This document shows positions 51,075 through 58,332 of a DNA stretch of 58,332 bases, piece by piece. Both the position numbers and the translations under genes were made by a program. The DNA lies in NCBI GenBank assembly GCA_000802045.1, contig JUEF01000019.1, positions 1 to 58,332 on the forward strand. The letters are read 5' to 3'. Each line of letters begins with the position of its first letter. Within the stretch, counting starts at the first letter, position 1. The notes beneath the pieces were generated by a model. It did no database searches, was not told the DNA's origin, and was given only the letters and a program-made list of their open reading frames with translations. The stretch is from Peptococcaceae bacterium BICA1-8 (GTDB lineage: Bacteria > Bacillota > Peptococcia > Peptococcales > BICA1-8).

Positions 51075-51830
51075 ATGATAGAGGTAAAGGAAGTTTCATT
51101 AAGCTATAAAGCCATAAATAATGGTCAAGTATTAGAGGCTCTCCATAAAATAAACTTAACTATAACCAAAGGTGAGCGGTGTGTTTTATTGGGACCCTCT
51201 GGTTCTGGTAAGACCTCGCTCTTATACCTCTTGGCTGGCTTACTCAAACCTTCCAGGGGCGAAATCTTAATGGATAATATAGTTATTTCCGGTCCACAAG
51301 AAAAGGTAGCTTTGATGCTCCAAGATTATGGTCTATTTCCCTGGAAAACGGTCATGGCTAATGCTGAATTAGGGCTAGAAGTCAGAAAAGCACCTCAAAA
51401 AGAAAGAAAAGAAAAGGTTAGCAATCTTTTAGAACAGCTAGGGATAAAGGAGTATGCCTTAAAATATCCCTTTGAGCTTTCCGGGGGACAGAGGCAGCGA
51501 GTCGCTATCGCTCGGGCTTTAGCCCTTGAACCGGAAATATTGTTAATGGATGAGCCCTTTAGTGCCCTTGATTCCCTGACAAGAGAACAGATGCAAAAAT
51601 TAATTTTGCATATCTGGCAGGAAAGGCAGTTTACCTTTGTCCTAGTGACTCACAGTATAGAAGAAGCTGTTTTTTTGGGAGAAAAAATAGTGATTCTTTC
51701 TGAGGGGCCTGGGAAAATATTGGAGATTGTTGAAAATAAAAACCCGGCTGAAAAAGCATTTCGAGATACATTAAAATTTTACAACCAATGTACCTTGATT
51801 CGTAGTTTGATTGAGGGCCAAAGACCATGA
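51075..51830 (+). CDS. ABC transporter ATP-binding protein (SsuB/TauB-like)
   Basis: 251-aa ATPase with Walker A LGPSGSGKTSLLYLL, Q loop MLQDYGLFPWKTV, signature ELSGGQRQRVAIARAL, Walker B ILLMDEPFSALD and VTHSIEEAV. It starts 17 nt after the binding-protein gene and overlaps the permease start by 4 nt. PWKTV after the Q loop is typical of the nitrate/sulfonate/taurine class. Confidence 0.9.
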   Translation: MIEVKEVSLSYKAINNGQVLEALHKINLTITKGERCVLLGPSGSGKTSLLYLLAGLLKPSRGEILMDNIVISGPQEKVALMLQDYGLFPWKTVMANAELGLEVRKAPQKERKEKVSNLLEQLGIKEYALKYPFELSGGQRQRVAIARALALEPEILLMDEPFSALDSLTREQMQKLILHIWQERQFTFVLVTHSIEEAVFLGEKIVILSEGPGKILEIVENKNPAEKAFRDTLKFYNQCTLIRSLIEGQRP

Positions 51831-52570
51831 AAAGATTAAAGGTTTTTTTAAGCTATTTACGGGCTGCTTTATTCTTGATTATTATATGGCATATTGCAAG
51901 TTTATTGGCAGATAAACCATTTTTGCCCCTGCCTTTAAAAGCAATCAGTGAGTTCTTTAATCTATTTAGTCAAGGTATTATTACCAGTCATTTCTTTATA
52001 AGTGCTTTTCGGGTATTAGTAAGTATTATTATTGCCTTTGTGCTGGCAGTACCGTTAGGAATGCTTCTAGGGAGAAATAAGAAGGTTGACGCTTTTTTTG
52101 CACCGGTTATTTATATTCTATATCCTCTTCCTAAAGTGGTTTTCCTGCCCATTCTTGTAGTATTTTTAGGCTTAGGTAATGCTCCTAAGATTGTCTTAAT
52201 TACCTTAGTAATTTTCTTTCAGCTTTTAGTAACAGTAAGAGATGCGTCCAGGGCTGTTCCTTATCAAAGCTTACAGGTAATGCGCTCCCTTAATGCTTCA
52301 AACTGGCAAACCTATCAACATTTAATATGGCCCTATTGTTTACCCCATGTTTTTACTTCACTACGTATTGCCCTAGGAACCGCAATAGCAGTATTATTTC
52401 TAGCTGAGACTTTTGCTTCAAAGAATGGACTGGGCTATTTTATCCTCGATGCCATGGAGAAAAGGGAATTTGGTGAAATGTATGCGGCAATAATTGCCAT
52501 GGGTTTATTAGGACTTCTTCTCTACGAAACAGTAGATTTTGTGGAAAGGAAGCTGGTGAAATGGCAATAA
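51827..52570 (+). CDS. ABC transporter permease (SsuC/TauC-like)
   Basis: 247-aa membrane protein with about six helices and the coupling motif RSLNASNWQTYQHLIWPYCLP. Forms the channel for the two preceding gene products. ATG overlaps the ATPase stop (ATGA). The C-terminal helix and short VERKLVKW tail fit the family. Confidence 0.9.
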   Translation: MKRLKVFLSYLRAALFLIIIWHIASLLADKPFLPLPLKAISEFFNLFSQGIITSHFFISAFRVLVSIIIAFVLAVPLGMLLGRNKKVDAFFAPVIYILYPLPKVVFLPILVVFLGLGNAPKIVLITLVIFFQLLVTVRDASRAVPYQSLQVMRSLNASNWQTYQHLIWPYCLPHVFTSLRIALGTAIAVLFLAETFASKNGLGYFILDAMEKREFGEMYAAIIAMGLLGLLLYETVDFVERKLVKWQ

Positions 52571-52654
52571 AATATAAATATTTTATGAAGGATTTTCTCT
52601 AATAAATAGTGAATTATAACTAAAAGTTGGTCATTTTGGAGTGGAGGGGTATCC

Positions 52655-52987
52655 GTGACTAATCTTACTGATAGGGAACTACTAGAACTTATTGCTCAGC
52701 AGGTGCAAAAGACTGATATTAGAATCGGTAGGCTTGAACAGAAAGTTGATAACCTTGAGAAGAGATTTGATAGGCTTGAAGAGAAAGGTGACAAGCTTGA
52801 ACAGAGATTTGATGGGCTTGAAGAGAAATTTGTCAAGCTTGAACAGAAAGTTGAACTGATTGGAGAAAAGGTAGAAAAAAATCACCAAATGCTCACTACA
52901 GTAGTCGAAGAGTTTAAAACTTTTAAAGAGATAGCTAATGAGCATGAGTTTTCCATCCGTCAATTAAAGCGTAAAATAGGTTTATAA
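52655..52987 (+). CDS. coiled-coil protein of unknown function
   Basis: 110-aa protein, GTG start with GGAGGGG upstream. Residues about 20-85 are a regular heptad coiled coil with near repeats of RLEEKxDKLEQRFDGLEEKF. The repeats show in the DNA as recurring CTTGAAxAGA units, so length may vary between strains. No membrane or catalytic motif. Stands alone before a strong terminator. Confidence 0.75.
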   Translation: MTNLTDRELLELIAQQVQKTDIRIGRLEQKVDNLEKRFDRLEEKGDKLEQRFDGLEEKFVKLEQKVELIGEKVEKNHQMLTTVVEEFKTFKEIANEHEFSIRQLKRKIGL

Positions 52988-53035
52988 CCATATAAAATAA
53001 AACTCCGTAGAATCGGAGTTTTATTTTATATGGTT
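52986..53035. terminator. 22-bp perfect hairpin, convergent terminator
   Basis: Arms 52986-53007 and 53014-53035 are exact complements with a 6-nt loop and T-rich sides, between the coiled-coil gene and kamA (convergent). Confidence 0.85.
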
Positions 53036-53058
53036 TTCCCAATATATCTACCTTAAGT

Positions 53059-54318
53059 CTAAAAATCCTTCCGTCTTATATGGCGGCTATTACTTTTGGG
53101 TATCAGACTCAATTTTTTCTCGTTAAATAATTTTTCAATACCTGTTTGCGGGATATGTTCATATTCTTTGCAGAAAAGGCATTCTTTACACTCAGAGGAA
53201 TCGTATACTGGTTCAGTATAAGCGCAGGTAATCCCTTCATAATTTCTTAAGATTACTTTGTCTTCTGATTGGGAAATTAGGTATTGGGGTCCTACCGGGA
53301 TCTTACCCCCACCGCCAGGTGCATCTACTACATATGTTGGTACCGCATAGCCAGAGGTATGACCCCTGAGAAGCTCAATAATTTGTATCCCTTTACTGAC
53401 CTTGGTTCTAAAGTGTTCGATACCGGAGGATAAGTCGCATTGATAGAGATAGTATGGCCTGACCCGCATTTTTACTAATTCATGAACTAGTTTTTTGATT
53501 ATATAGGGGCAGTCATTAACCCCCTTTAAAAGTACAGTCTGATTACCTAAGGGGACCCCTGCATCGGCTAGCCTGCTGCAGGCTTCTTTTGCTTCCGGCG
53601 TTATTTCATAGGGGTGATTAAAATGGGTATTTAGCCAAACTGGGTGATGGTCTTTTAAAATACTGCATAAGTCTTTAGTTATCCGTTGGGGAAGAACAAC
53701 GGGTGTTCTTGAGCCAAAGCGAATAATTTCTACATGTTCTATTGCGCGGAGGCTACCCAAAATATACTCAATTGTTTCATCATTAACTAGAAGGCTGTCC
53801 CCGCCTGAGATTAAGACATCTCGTATCTGGGGGGTTTTCTTAATATAATTAATGGCTTTCTGCAGTTTCTTTTTAGGCAAGGTTTTATCCGTGGTACCTG
53901 CCATTCGTCTTCTGGTACAGTGGCGGCAGTACATAGAGCACTGATCAGTAATAAGAAATAATACTCGGTCCGGATATCTATGGGTTATCCCCTCAACAGG
54001 GGAATCCATTTGTTCATGCAGGGGATCCTCCATATCACATTTAGATTGTTCAATTTCGAAAGCTAGAGGTACGGCTTGCTTTCTTATCGGTCCTTCGTGA
54101 TTATCGGTTTCAATTAAGGTAGCATAATAAGGAGTTATTGCCATTCTTAAATTTTCCAGGCAGTTTTTAATACCCTCCTCTTCTTCATTAGTTAAATCAA
54201 TTACCTGCTTTAGCTGCTTTAAAGTAGTAATCCTGTTGGTAAGCTGCCAGATCCAATCAGTCCATAGTGTTTCAGGAATATCCTTCCAAATAGAAATATC
54301 CTTATAATTCCTTTGCAT
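53059..54318 (-). CDS. kamA: lysine 2,3-aminomutase
   Basis: 419-aa radical-SAM, PLP-dependent enzyme converting L-lysine to L-beta-lysine. Fe-S cysteines Cys127/131/134 in CSMYCRHC; PLP lysine in VDAPGGGGKIP (Lys339); Asp295 (QCDLSSG) and Asp332, the residues that hold the substrate amino group, are both present, which argues for lysine over glutamate as substrate. C-terminal cysteines (SSECKECLFCKEYEH) bind zinc in the family. Beta-lysine serves fermentation, osmoprotection or EF-P modification; no acetyltransferase gene (ablB) is adjacent. Confidence 0.93.
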   Translation of the reverse strand: MQRNYKDISIWKDIPETLWTDWIWQLTNRITTLKQLKQVIDLTNEEEEGIKNCLENLRMAITPYYATLIETDNHEGPIRKQAVPLAFEIEQSKCDMEDPLHEQMDSPVEGITHRYPDRVLFLITDQCSMYCRHCTRRRMAGTTDKTLPKKKLQKAINYIKKTPQIRDVLISGGDSLLVNDETIEYILGSLRAIEHVEIIRFGSRTPVVLPQRITKDLCSILKDHHPVWLNTHFNHPYEITPEAKEACSRLADAGVPLGNQTVLLKGVNDCPYIIKKLVHELVKMRVRPYYLYQCDLSSGIEHFRTKVSKGIQIIELLRGHTSGYAVPTYVVDAPGGGGKIPVGPQYLISQSEDKVILRNYEGITCAYTEPVYDSSECKECLFCKEYEHIPQTGIEKLFNEKKLSLIPKSNSRHIRRKDF

Positions 54319-54399
54319 ATAATCATTCCTTTATAAAATATTCAAAGGTAGTTTGCCTAAATATGCGTGCTATTAAACATGCATAATCCACACATATGA

Positions 54400-54405
54400 T
54401 ATAAT
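54400..54405 (+). promoter_or_regulatory. -10 box of the pyridoxamine kinase gene
   Basis: TATAAT lies 46 bp before the ATG at 54451. The -35 is weak. The divergent kamA promoter shares this 130-bp spacer. Confidence 0.4.
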
Positions 54406-54450
54406 TAGGGAAAAATGAAATAATAACTATCAGGGGGAAGGGAAGTACAA

Positions 54451-55326
54451 ATGAAAAGACCAGTAACAAGGGTAGCGGCTATCCATGACCTTTCCGGCTT
54501 TGGCAGGTCCTCTTTGGCTGTGGTTATTCCCATATTATCAACCATGGGCGTTCAAGCCTGTCCCTTGCCTACAGCTGTTTTATCTACACATACCGGGGAA
54601 TTTGAGGACTACAGTTTTGTGGATTTGACTGATTCTATGGAGGATTTCATAGGTCATTGGCAGAGGTTGAAAATAGAGTTTGACTGTATTTACAGTGGTT
54701 TCTTAGGCTCTTCAAGGCAGATTAAAATTATATCGAAATTTATTGATGATTTTTCTTTTAGTAACCCATTGGTAGTGATTGACCCAGTGATGGGTGATGG
54801 TGGTCAATTATACAGCACGATGGATATGCAGATGGTGGAGGAAATGAGGAAGTTAATAAAAAAGGCAGATATAATTACGCCCAACTTTACAGAGGCAGCA
54901 ATGCTCTTAGGTGAGAATTATGATCTTGAAATAAATGAAGAGGTAATTAAAACTTGGCTGGTGGGACTTTCAGAGATGGGACCTAAAACAGTAGTTATCA
55001 CAAGTGTTCCTGAGCCCAAGGCTAGTAAAAATACTAGTGTAATCGCTTATAATCGTGAGGATGGACATTTTTGGAAGGTAAGCTGTGTATATATTCCAGC
55101 TCAATATCCGGGCACTGGGGACGCTTTCACAAGTGTTATAGTAGGTAGTCTTCTTCAAGGGGACAGCCTTCCTATAGCTCTAGATAGAGGAGTTCAGTTT
55201 ATAACTGCCGCAATCCGTGCTAGTTACGGAAGTAATTATCCGGTGCGGGAAGGTGTACTTTTAGAGCGGGTTTTGGCAAATCTTAATATGCCGGTATTGA
55301 GTAGTACTTACGAGATTATGGATTGA
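54451..55326 (+). CDS. pyridoxamine/pyridoxal kinase
   Basis: 291-aa ribokinase-fold enzyme that phosphorylates B6 vitamers to supply PLP. Motifs are AAIHDLSGFGRSSLAVVIP at the N-terminus, VVIDPVMGDGGQLYS, ITPNFTEAAMLLGE, and the anion-hole/catalytic PGTGDAFTSVIVG (Asp in GTGD is the base). GGGGGAAGGGAAG precedes the ATG. It is divergent from kamA, a PLP enzyme, suggesting a cofactor link. Ends 11 nt inside the convergent gene at 55316. Confidence 0.9.
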   Translation: MKRPVTRVAAIHDLSGFGRSSLAVVIPILSTMGVQACPLPTAVLSTHTGEFEDYSFVDLTDSMEDFIGHWQRLKIEFDCIYSGFLGSSRQIKIISKFIDDFSFSNPLVVIDPVMGDGGQLYSTMDMQMVEEMRKLIKKADIITPNFTEAAMLLGENYDLEINEEVIKTWLVGLSEMGPKTVVITSVPEPKASKNTSVIAYNREDGHFWKVSCVYIPAQYPGTGDAFTSVIVGSLLQGDSLPIALDRGVQFITAAIRASYGSNYPVREGVLLERVLANLNMPVLSSTYEIMD

Positions 55327-56098
55327 GGTTATATATTTCTTTGATCTCTTTTACGACTTCAGCACTTCTATTTGATACCTGGGGTATAGAATAACCGATA
55401 TAGATAGGTGATGTTATGAAGCGGGGCATGATTTTAGCGATAATTTCATTGTCAAATTCATAAAAGAACAGATTATAGCTGTCACAGTTTTTATTAAAGC
55501 TATTTAAAACGTAGTGAACAATTATTTGGATAAAATCAGCCATTTGTTCTACCTTTGTTAAATCACTAAGGATGATATTAAATTCAAAAAAACCTACTCG
55601 TGGTTTAGTAGAAATATTAAGCTCTACTTGATTTTTTTTTGAAATAACTATGCCCTCGAGATAATCTTTTTGAAAATTATCACGGTAATTTATTTTTTTG
55701 AGGCCAACAATCTGCATGTGGGGGTGAAAAATGGTTCCGCCAGATTTGGGTCCGTGATTTTTGAAAAAGATAACAGATTTATATTCTCCACTCTTCTCCA
55801 TCTCTAGCCACTTGTTGATACCGAAAGAGATGACATTATATAAATGCTCCTTAGGGTAAGTAGAAAGGTCTCCCTCACAGCATTCTGTTTCAATTAATAC
55901 GGTTTGGAAAGTATCTTGTAAAACGGGATACTTATTTTTGACAAGGATAATAGGCCCCTTTTCCGCCAAAATATCCTTTAGATTTTGGCGGTCACAAAAA
56001 GGGCATTGGGTATTTTTATTGAATATACTTTCAGGCTTTTGTTGCCCAATACCGGTATTAAAATGAAGATGGAAAGAGGACATTTTTAAGCACCCCAA
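55316..56098 (-). CDS. DUF4931 / GalT-like HIT-superfamily protein
   Basis: 260-aa protein. Zinc-type CPFCD near residue 33 and the HIT motif GGTIFHPHMQIVGL (about 140) point to the galactose-1-phosphate uridylyltransferase-like branch of the HIT superfamily. Substrate unknown. ATG 56098 or the ATG at codon 6 (MSSFHLHFN) could start. Convergent overlap of 11 nt with the kinase gene. Confidence 0.78.
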   Translation of the reverse strand: MGCLKMSSFHLHFNTGIGQQKPESIFNKNTQCPFCDRQNLKDILAEKGPIILVKNKYPVLQDTFQTVLIETECCEGDLSTYPKEHLYNVISFGINKWLEMEKSGEYKSVIFFKNHGPKSGGTIFHPHMQIVGLKKINYRDNFQKDYLEGIVISKKNQVELNISTKPRVGFFEFNIILSDLTKVEQMADFIQIIVHYVLNSFNKNCDSYNLFFYEFDNEIIAKIMPRFITSPIYIGYSIPQVSNRSAEVVKEIKEIYNLNP

Positions 56099-56258
56099 AT
56101 ATTTTTAGATAATTAAGTTTCCTTTATAATTTTACCTGCAAAAGAAAATAAATGCTATAAAGATAATTTAATTTTTATTCGTATTGAACATAGTAAAAAA
56201 ACTTGCTATATTGATATTAAACAGACAAGCTAGATGATACTAGAAAGGAGTTTTGGTT

Positions 56259-56345
56259 ATGGGAAAAGAGAAAGAAAAACCTAAAAAGGAAGAAAAGAAA
56301 AAGCCAAATACTGAAAAGACCAAAAAGGAAAAAAAATCCTATTAA
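56259..56345 (+). CDS. lysine/glutamate-rich micropeptide
   Basis: 28-aa ORF, MGKEKEKPKKEEKKKPNTEK and then TKKEKKSY, with AGAAAGGAG about 8 nt upstream of ATG and a terminator just after. Ribosome site and terminator argue that it is expressed. No family; the extreme charge suggests binding of nucleic acid or acidic partners. Confidence 0.55.
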   Translation: MGKEKEKPKKEEKKKPNTEKTKKEKKSY

Positions 56346-56370
56346 TAACTTTTTACTATAAAGATGTACT

Positions 56371-56398
56371 GTGGGGCCATAAAGGCTCCACTTTTTTT
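56371..56398 (+). terminator. terminator after the micropeptide
   Basis: Stem GTGGGGCC/GGCTCCAC followed by seven T residues. Confidence 0.8.
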
Positions 56399-56493
56399 AT
56401 AAATATGAGCATCTAACTCAAGAAAGGAGATCATATTTTAAAAGAGAATAGTATATATATCAAATTTTATAAAGCAAAAATCTGGGGGAAAAT

Positions 56494-57999
56494 ATGAGGA
56501 AAATAACTTTTATATTTACTATTCTGATTCTTACGCTATTATTAAGTAATTCTATTTCAGCCCAAGGGTTAACAAAAAATTACCATTTCCAGGATATAAA
56601 CTTTTCGCTGCCCATAGAATATCAGGAAGAAAAAACTAAATACCAGGATATAAGTTCTTCTTTTATTGGTCCTAATACAACTCTAAAAGTATTTATTGAG
56701 ACGTTAACAAATAATGTTACTGCCCAATCCTATATCAACTACGGAAACAGGCAGCTGAATTTAGGTAAAGCCGGCTTTAAAATTGTTGAAGAAAATACCT
56801 TGAAAATAAATAATTATAATGTCATAGATATTGCATATTATCGCCCATTAATTTCAACACTGAATAATGACCAAAATTTTTATCGGGAAATTCATGTAGT
56901 TGATCTAAAAGGACAAAGGGTAATTACCTTTTGGGCTAAAACTGTAGGAGCAAACTACTCAAAATTGAAAAAAGAACTTTATGAAACAGTAAAAAGCATT
57001 TCTAAAGCAAGCTTTCAAAAAAACGATGGTTTTTCTTCCTTTACAATTAAGAGTCAGCCTATAAAATATGAGGGAGAAAAGCTAAAAATTGAGATTCCGG
57101 TAAATAAACTGCTTTGGGGTAGGTTTTTTCCTGGGGTTCCCTTTGATGCCGGGTTATATCAGCAAATGTTAGGAAGCGAACAGTACTTAGAGCATAAATT
57201 TGAATTTATTATGACCTATAAGATGTTCCCGGTAGATGAACCATTCCCTTTAACTGCTGTACAAAGGGTATATGATGAGGGCAGGGTACTTATGCTCACC
57301 CTCCAGCCTTTTACTCCTGATTTAAACTGGATTGCTATTCCGGAAATTGCCGCTGGCAAATATGATGCAAAAATAAAAGAATGGGCACAAGGTTTAAAGA
57401 GTCTAAATGAGCCGGTTTTTGTTCGTCCCCTTAATGAAATGAATGGTGATTGGGATCCCTGGTGTGCTTGGTTTTTTGGCAAGGATACCGATCTATATAT
57501 AAAGGCATGGAGGCATATGGTTGATCTTTTCCGGGAAGTTGGCGCAGATAATGTTTTCTTCGTCTGGAATCCCCATGATAGATCATATCCTGATTTTCAA
57601 TGGAATAACTCCCATTTATACTACCCTGGCGATGAGTATGTGGATTGGGTAGGCTTGACGGGTTATAACAATGGGACAAGCCACCCTGGTGATGTCTGGA
57701 AGGAGTTTGATGAAATTTATCAACCCCTATATATCGATTATTTAAAGCGTTATCATAATAAACCTTTTATGATAACCGAGTTTAGCAGTAATGAAATAGG
57801 TGGCGACAAGGCGGCCTGGATTTCCAAAGGCATGGTTTCCCTTGCTCAGAAATATCCAAATATAAAAATTGCTACGTGGTTTGATGCCCGGGATAAACTT
57901 TGGCAGTATGAAATAAAGTCTTCCGAAGCTTCCCTAGAGAGCTTTAAGGACGGCTTGAGAAATGAGGCTTTTATAAAAGGGGCAGTGAGGGGGAAATAA
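56494..57999 (+). CDS. secreted GH26-like glycoside hydrolase with N-terminal extra domain
   Basis: 501-aa exported protein. Signal peptide ITFIFTILILTLLLSNSISA. Residues about 30-175 form a separate domain of the kind found in lipoprotein/PsbP-like proteins. The catalytic part is GH26-like (TIM barrel): acid/base Glu315 in FVRPLNEMNGDWDPW and nucleophile Glu429 in FMITEFSS, with WNPHD between. GH26 enzymes cut beta-mannans or related glucans. The substrate cannot be told from the sequence. No polysaccharide cluster around it. Confidence 0.85.
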   Translation: MRKITFIFTILILTLLLSNSISAQGLTKNYHFQDINFSLPIEYQEEKTKYQDISSSFIGPNTTLKVFIETLTNNVTAQSYINYGNRQLNLGKAGFKIVEENTLKINNYNVIDIAYYRPLISTLNNDQNFYREIHVVDLKGQRVITFWAKTVGANYSKLKKELYETVKSISKASFQKNDGFSSFTIKSQPIKYEGEKLKIEIPVNKLLWGRFFPGVPFDAGLYQQMLGSEQYLEHKFEFIMTYKMFPVDEPFPLTAVQRVYDEGRVLMLTLQPFTPDLNWIAIPEIAAGKYDAKIKEWAQGLKSLNEPVFVRPLNEMNGDWDPWCAWFFGKDTDLYIKAWRHMVDLFREVGADNVFFVWNPHDRSYPDFQWNNSHLYYPGDEYVDWVGLTGYNNGTSHPGDVWKEFDEIYQPLYIDYLKRYHNKPFMITEFSSNEIGGDKAAWISKGMVSLAQKYPNIKIATWFDARDKLWQYEIKSSEASLESFKDGLRNEAFIKGAVRGK

Positions 58000-58237
58000 T
58001 AAGGTTAAGGTTAAGGCTGAGGTTGAGATAAATAATCTCAATCTAGCGAAGCGGAATCTTAATCTAACGAAACGAATGTGGAGTGTAATCTTGACTTTCT
58101 CTCTAGTCCGTGTTAAAATATTTTTTGTTTCACCTTTGTGTTTGACTAGAATGAAGGCTATTTGGAAAACATTTATTATAGTCAAGAAAAGGGTTTTATG
58201 TTATTATTGAATATGTGCTTAAAAAGCAGGCTAACAT
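58000..58237. other. non-coding region before tRNA-Ser
   Basis: Contains a short hairpin TTGAGAT/ATCTCAA at about 58024-58042 and imperfect repeats (TCTAGCGAAGCGGAATCT and TCTAACGAAACGAATG). A tRNA promoter is expected in the last 60 bp; no clear boxes chosen. Confidence 0.5.
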
Positions 58238-58330
58238 GGAGAGATGACCGAGGGGCCGAAGGTGCACGACTGGAAATCGTGTGTACGGGTAATCCCTGTA
58301 CCGAGGGTTCAAATCCCTCTCTCTCCGCCA
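58238..58330 (+). tRNA. tRNA-Ser (anticodon GGA), encoded CCA
   Basis: Acceptor GGAGAGA pairs with TCTCTCC; anticodon stem CACGA/TCGTG with loop CTGGAAA; long variable arm TGTACGGG/CCTGTACC; T arm GAGGGTTCAAATCCCTC; ends GCCA. Complete type II tRNA reading UCC/UCU. Confidence 0.95.
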
Positions 58331-58332
58331 TT

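Noticed and set aside
34191-58330. The tRNA-Ser(GGA) at 58238 as the partner attachment site of the ICE
   Set aside because: The scar has a CGA anticodon and differs in the variable and acceptor regions, and the DNA between is ordinary chromosome; the partner should be to the left.

Overview
The window reads as part of an AT-rich, low-GC Gram-positive anaerobe of the Clostridia (Peptococcaceae-like). The chromosomal genes point that way: a sensory [FeFe]-hydrogenase-like protein, a tungstate uptake operon, lysine 2,3-aminomutase, menaquinone prenyltransferase MenA and an S-layer-homology protein. The sequence falls into two unequal parts.

Part A (1 to about 34,249) is the right-hand portion of an integrative and conjugative element (ICE) of the Tn1549-like clostridial type, transcribed almost entirely leftward and more GC-rich than the rest. 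Reading in the direction of transcription it carries: two paralogous helix-turn-helix proteins; ParA and ParB; small ORFs; a complete Tad/Flp-like type IV pilus locus (CpaB, CpaE-like, TadA, TadB, TadC, three tandem pilins, two TadE/G-like pseudopilins, a 1,024-residue secreted CARDB-repeat protein and a prepilin peptidase); a 2,613-residue methylase/helicase protein; a TOPRIM protein; an AT-rich cargo island (AbiE toxin-antitoxin, a frameshifted DUF1232-TauE/SafE transporter, a cysteine-rich 2Fe-2S protein); and the conjugation module (probable oriT, a DUF3849-like protein, MobC, relaxase, PcfB, an ArdC-like protein, VirD4, Maff2). The mating-channel genes and the integrase must lie left of the window. 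The right end is a 59-bp 3' fragment of a tRNA-Ser(CGA) gene at 34191-34249, the expected scar of integration in a tRNA gene.

Part B (34,250 to 58,332) is chromosome. It begins with two signalling proteins, a PAS histidine kinase with a receiver and a CheB-CheR-PAS fusion, separated by decayed gene remnants. Divergent from the fusion is a ferredoxin/H-cluster-like/methyl-accepting protein. Then come tupBCA under a probable molybdenum/tungsten-cofactor riboswitch with a terminator, a broken AraC-type regulator, an FN3/SLH surface protein, menA, a repeat-rich intergenic region, a NitT/TauT-type ABC transporter, a coiled-coil protein, kamA, a pyridoxamine kinase, a DUF4931 protein, a GH26-like glycosidase and an intact tRNA-Ser(GGA).

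The most notable system is the Tad-type pilus embedded in the ICE, with three near-identical pilins each followed by a similar hairpin. Other points of interest are the oriT candidate, a 5-bp tandem duplication that splits the TauE gene, a dyad shared upstream of the cheB-cheR fusion and tupBCA, and a 13-bp motif that recurs at ICE gene junctions.
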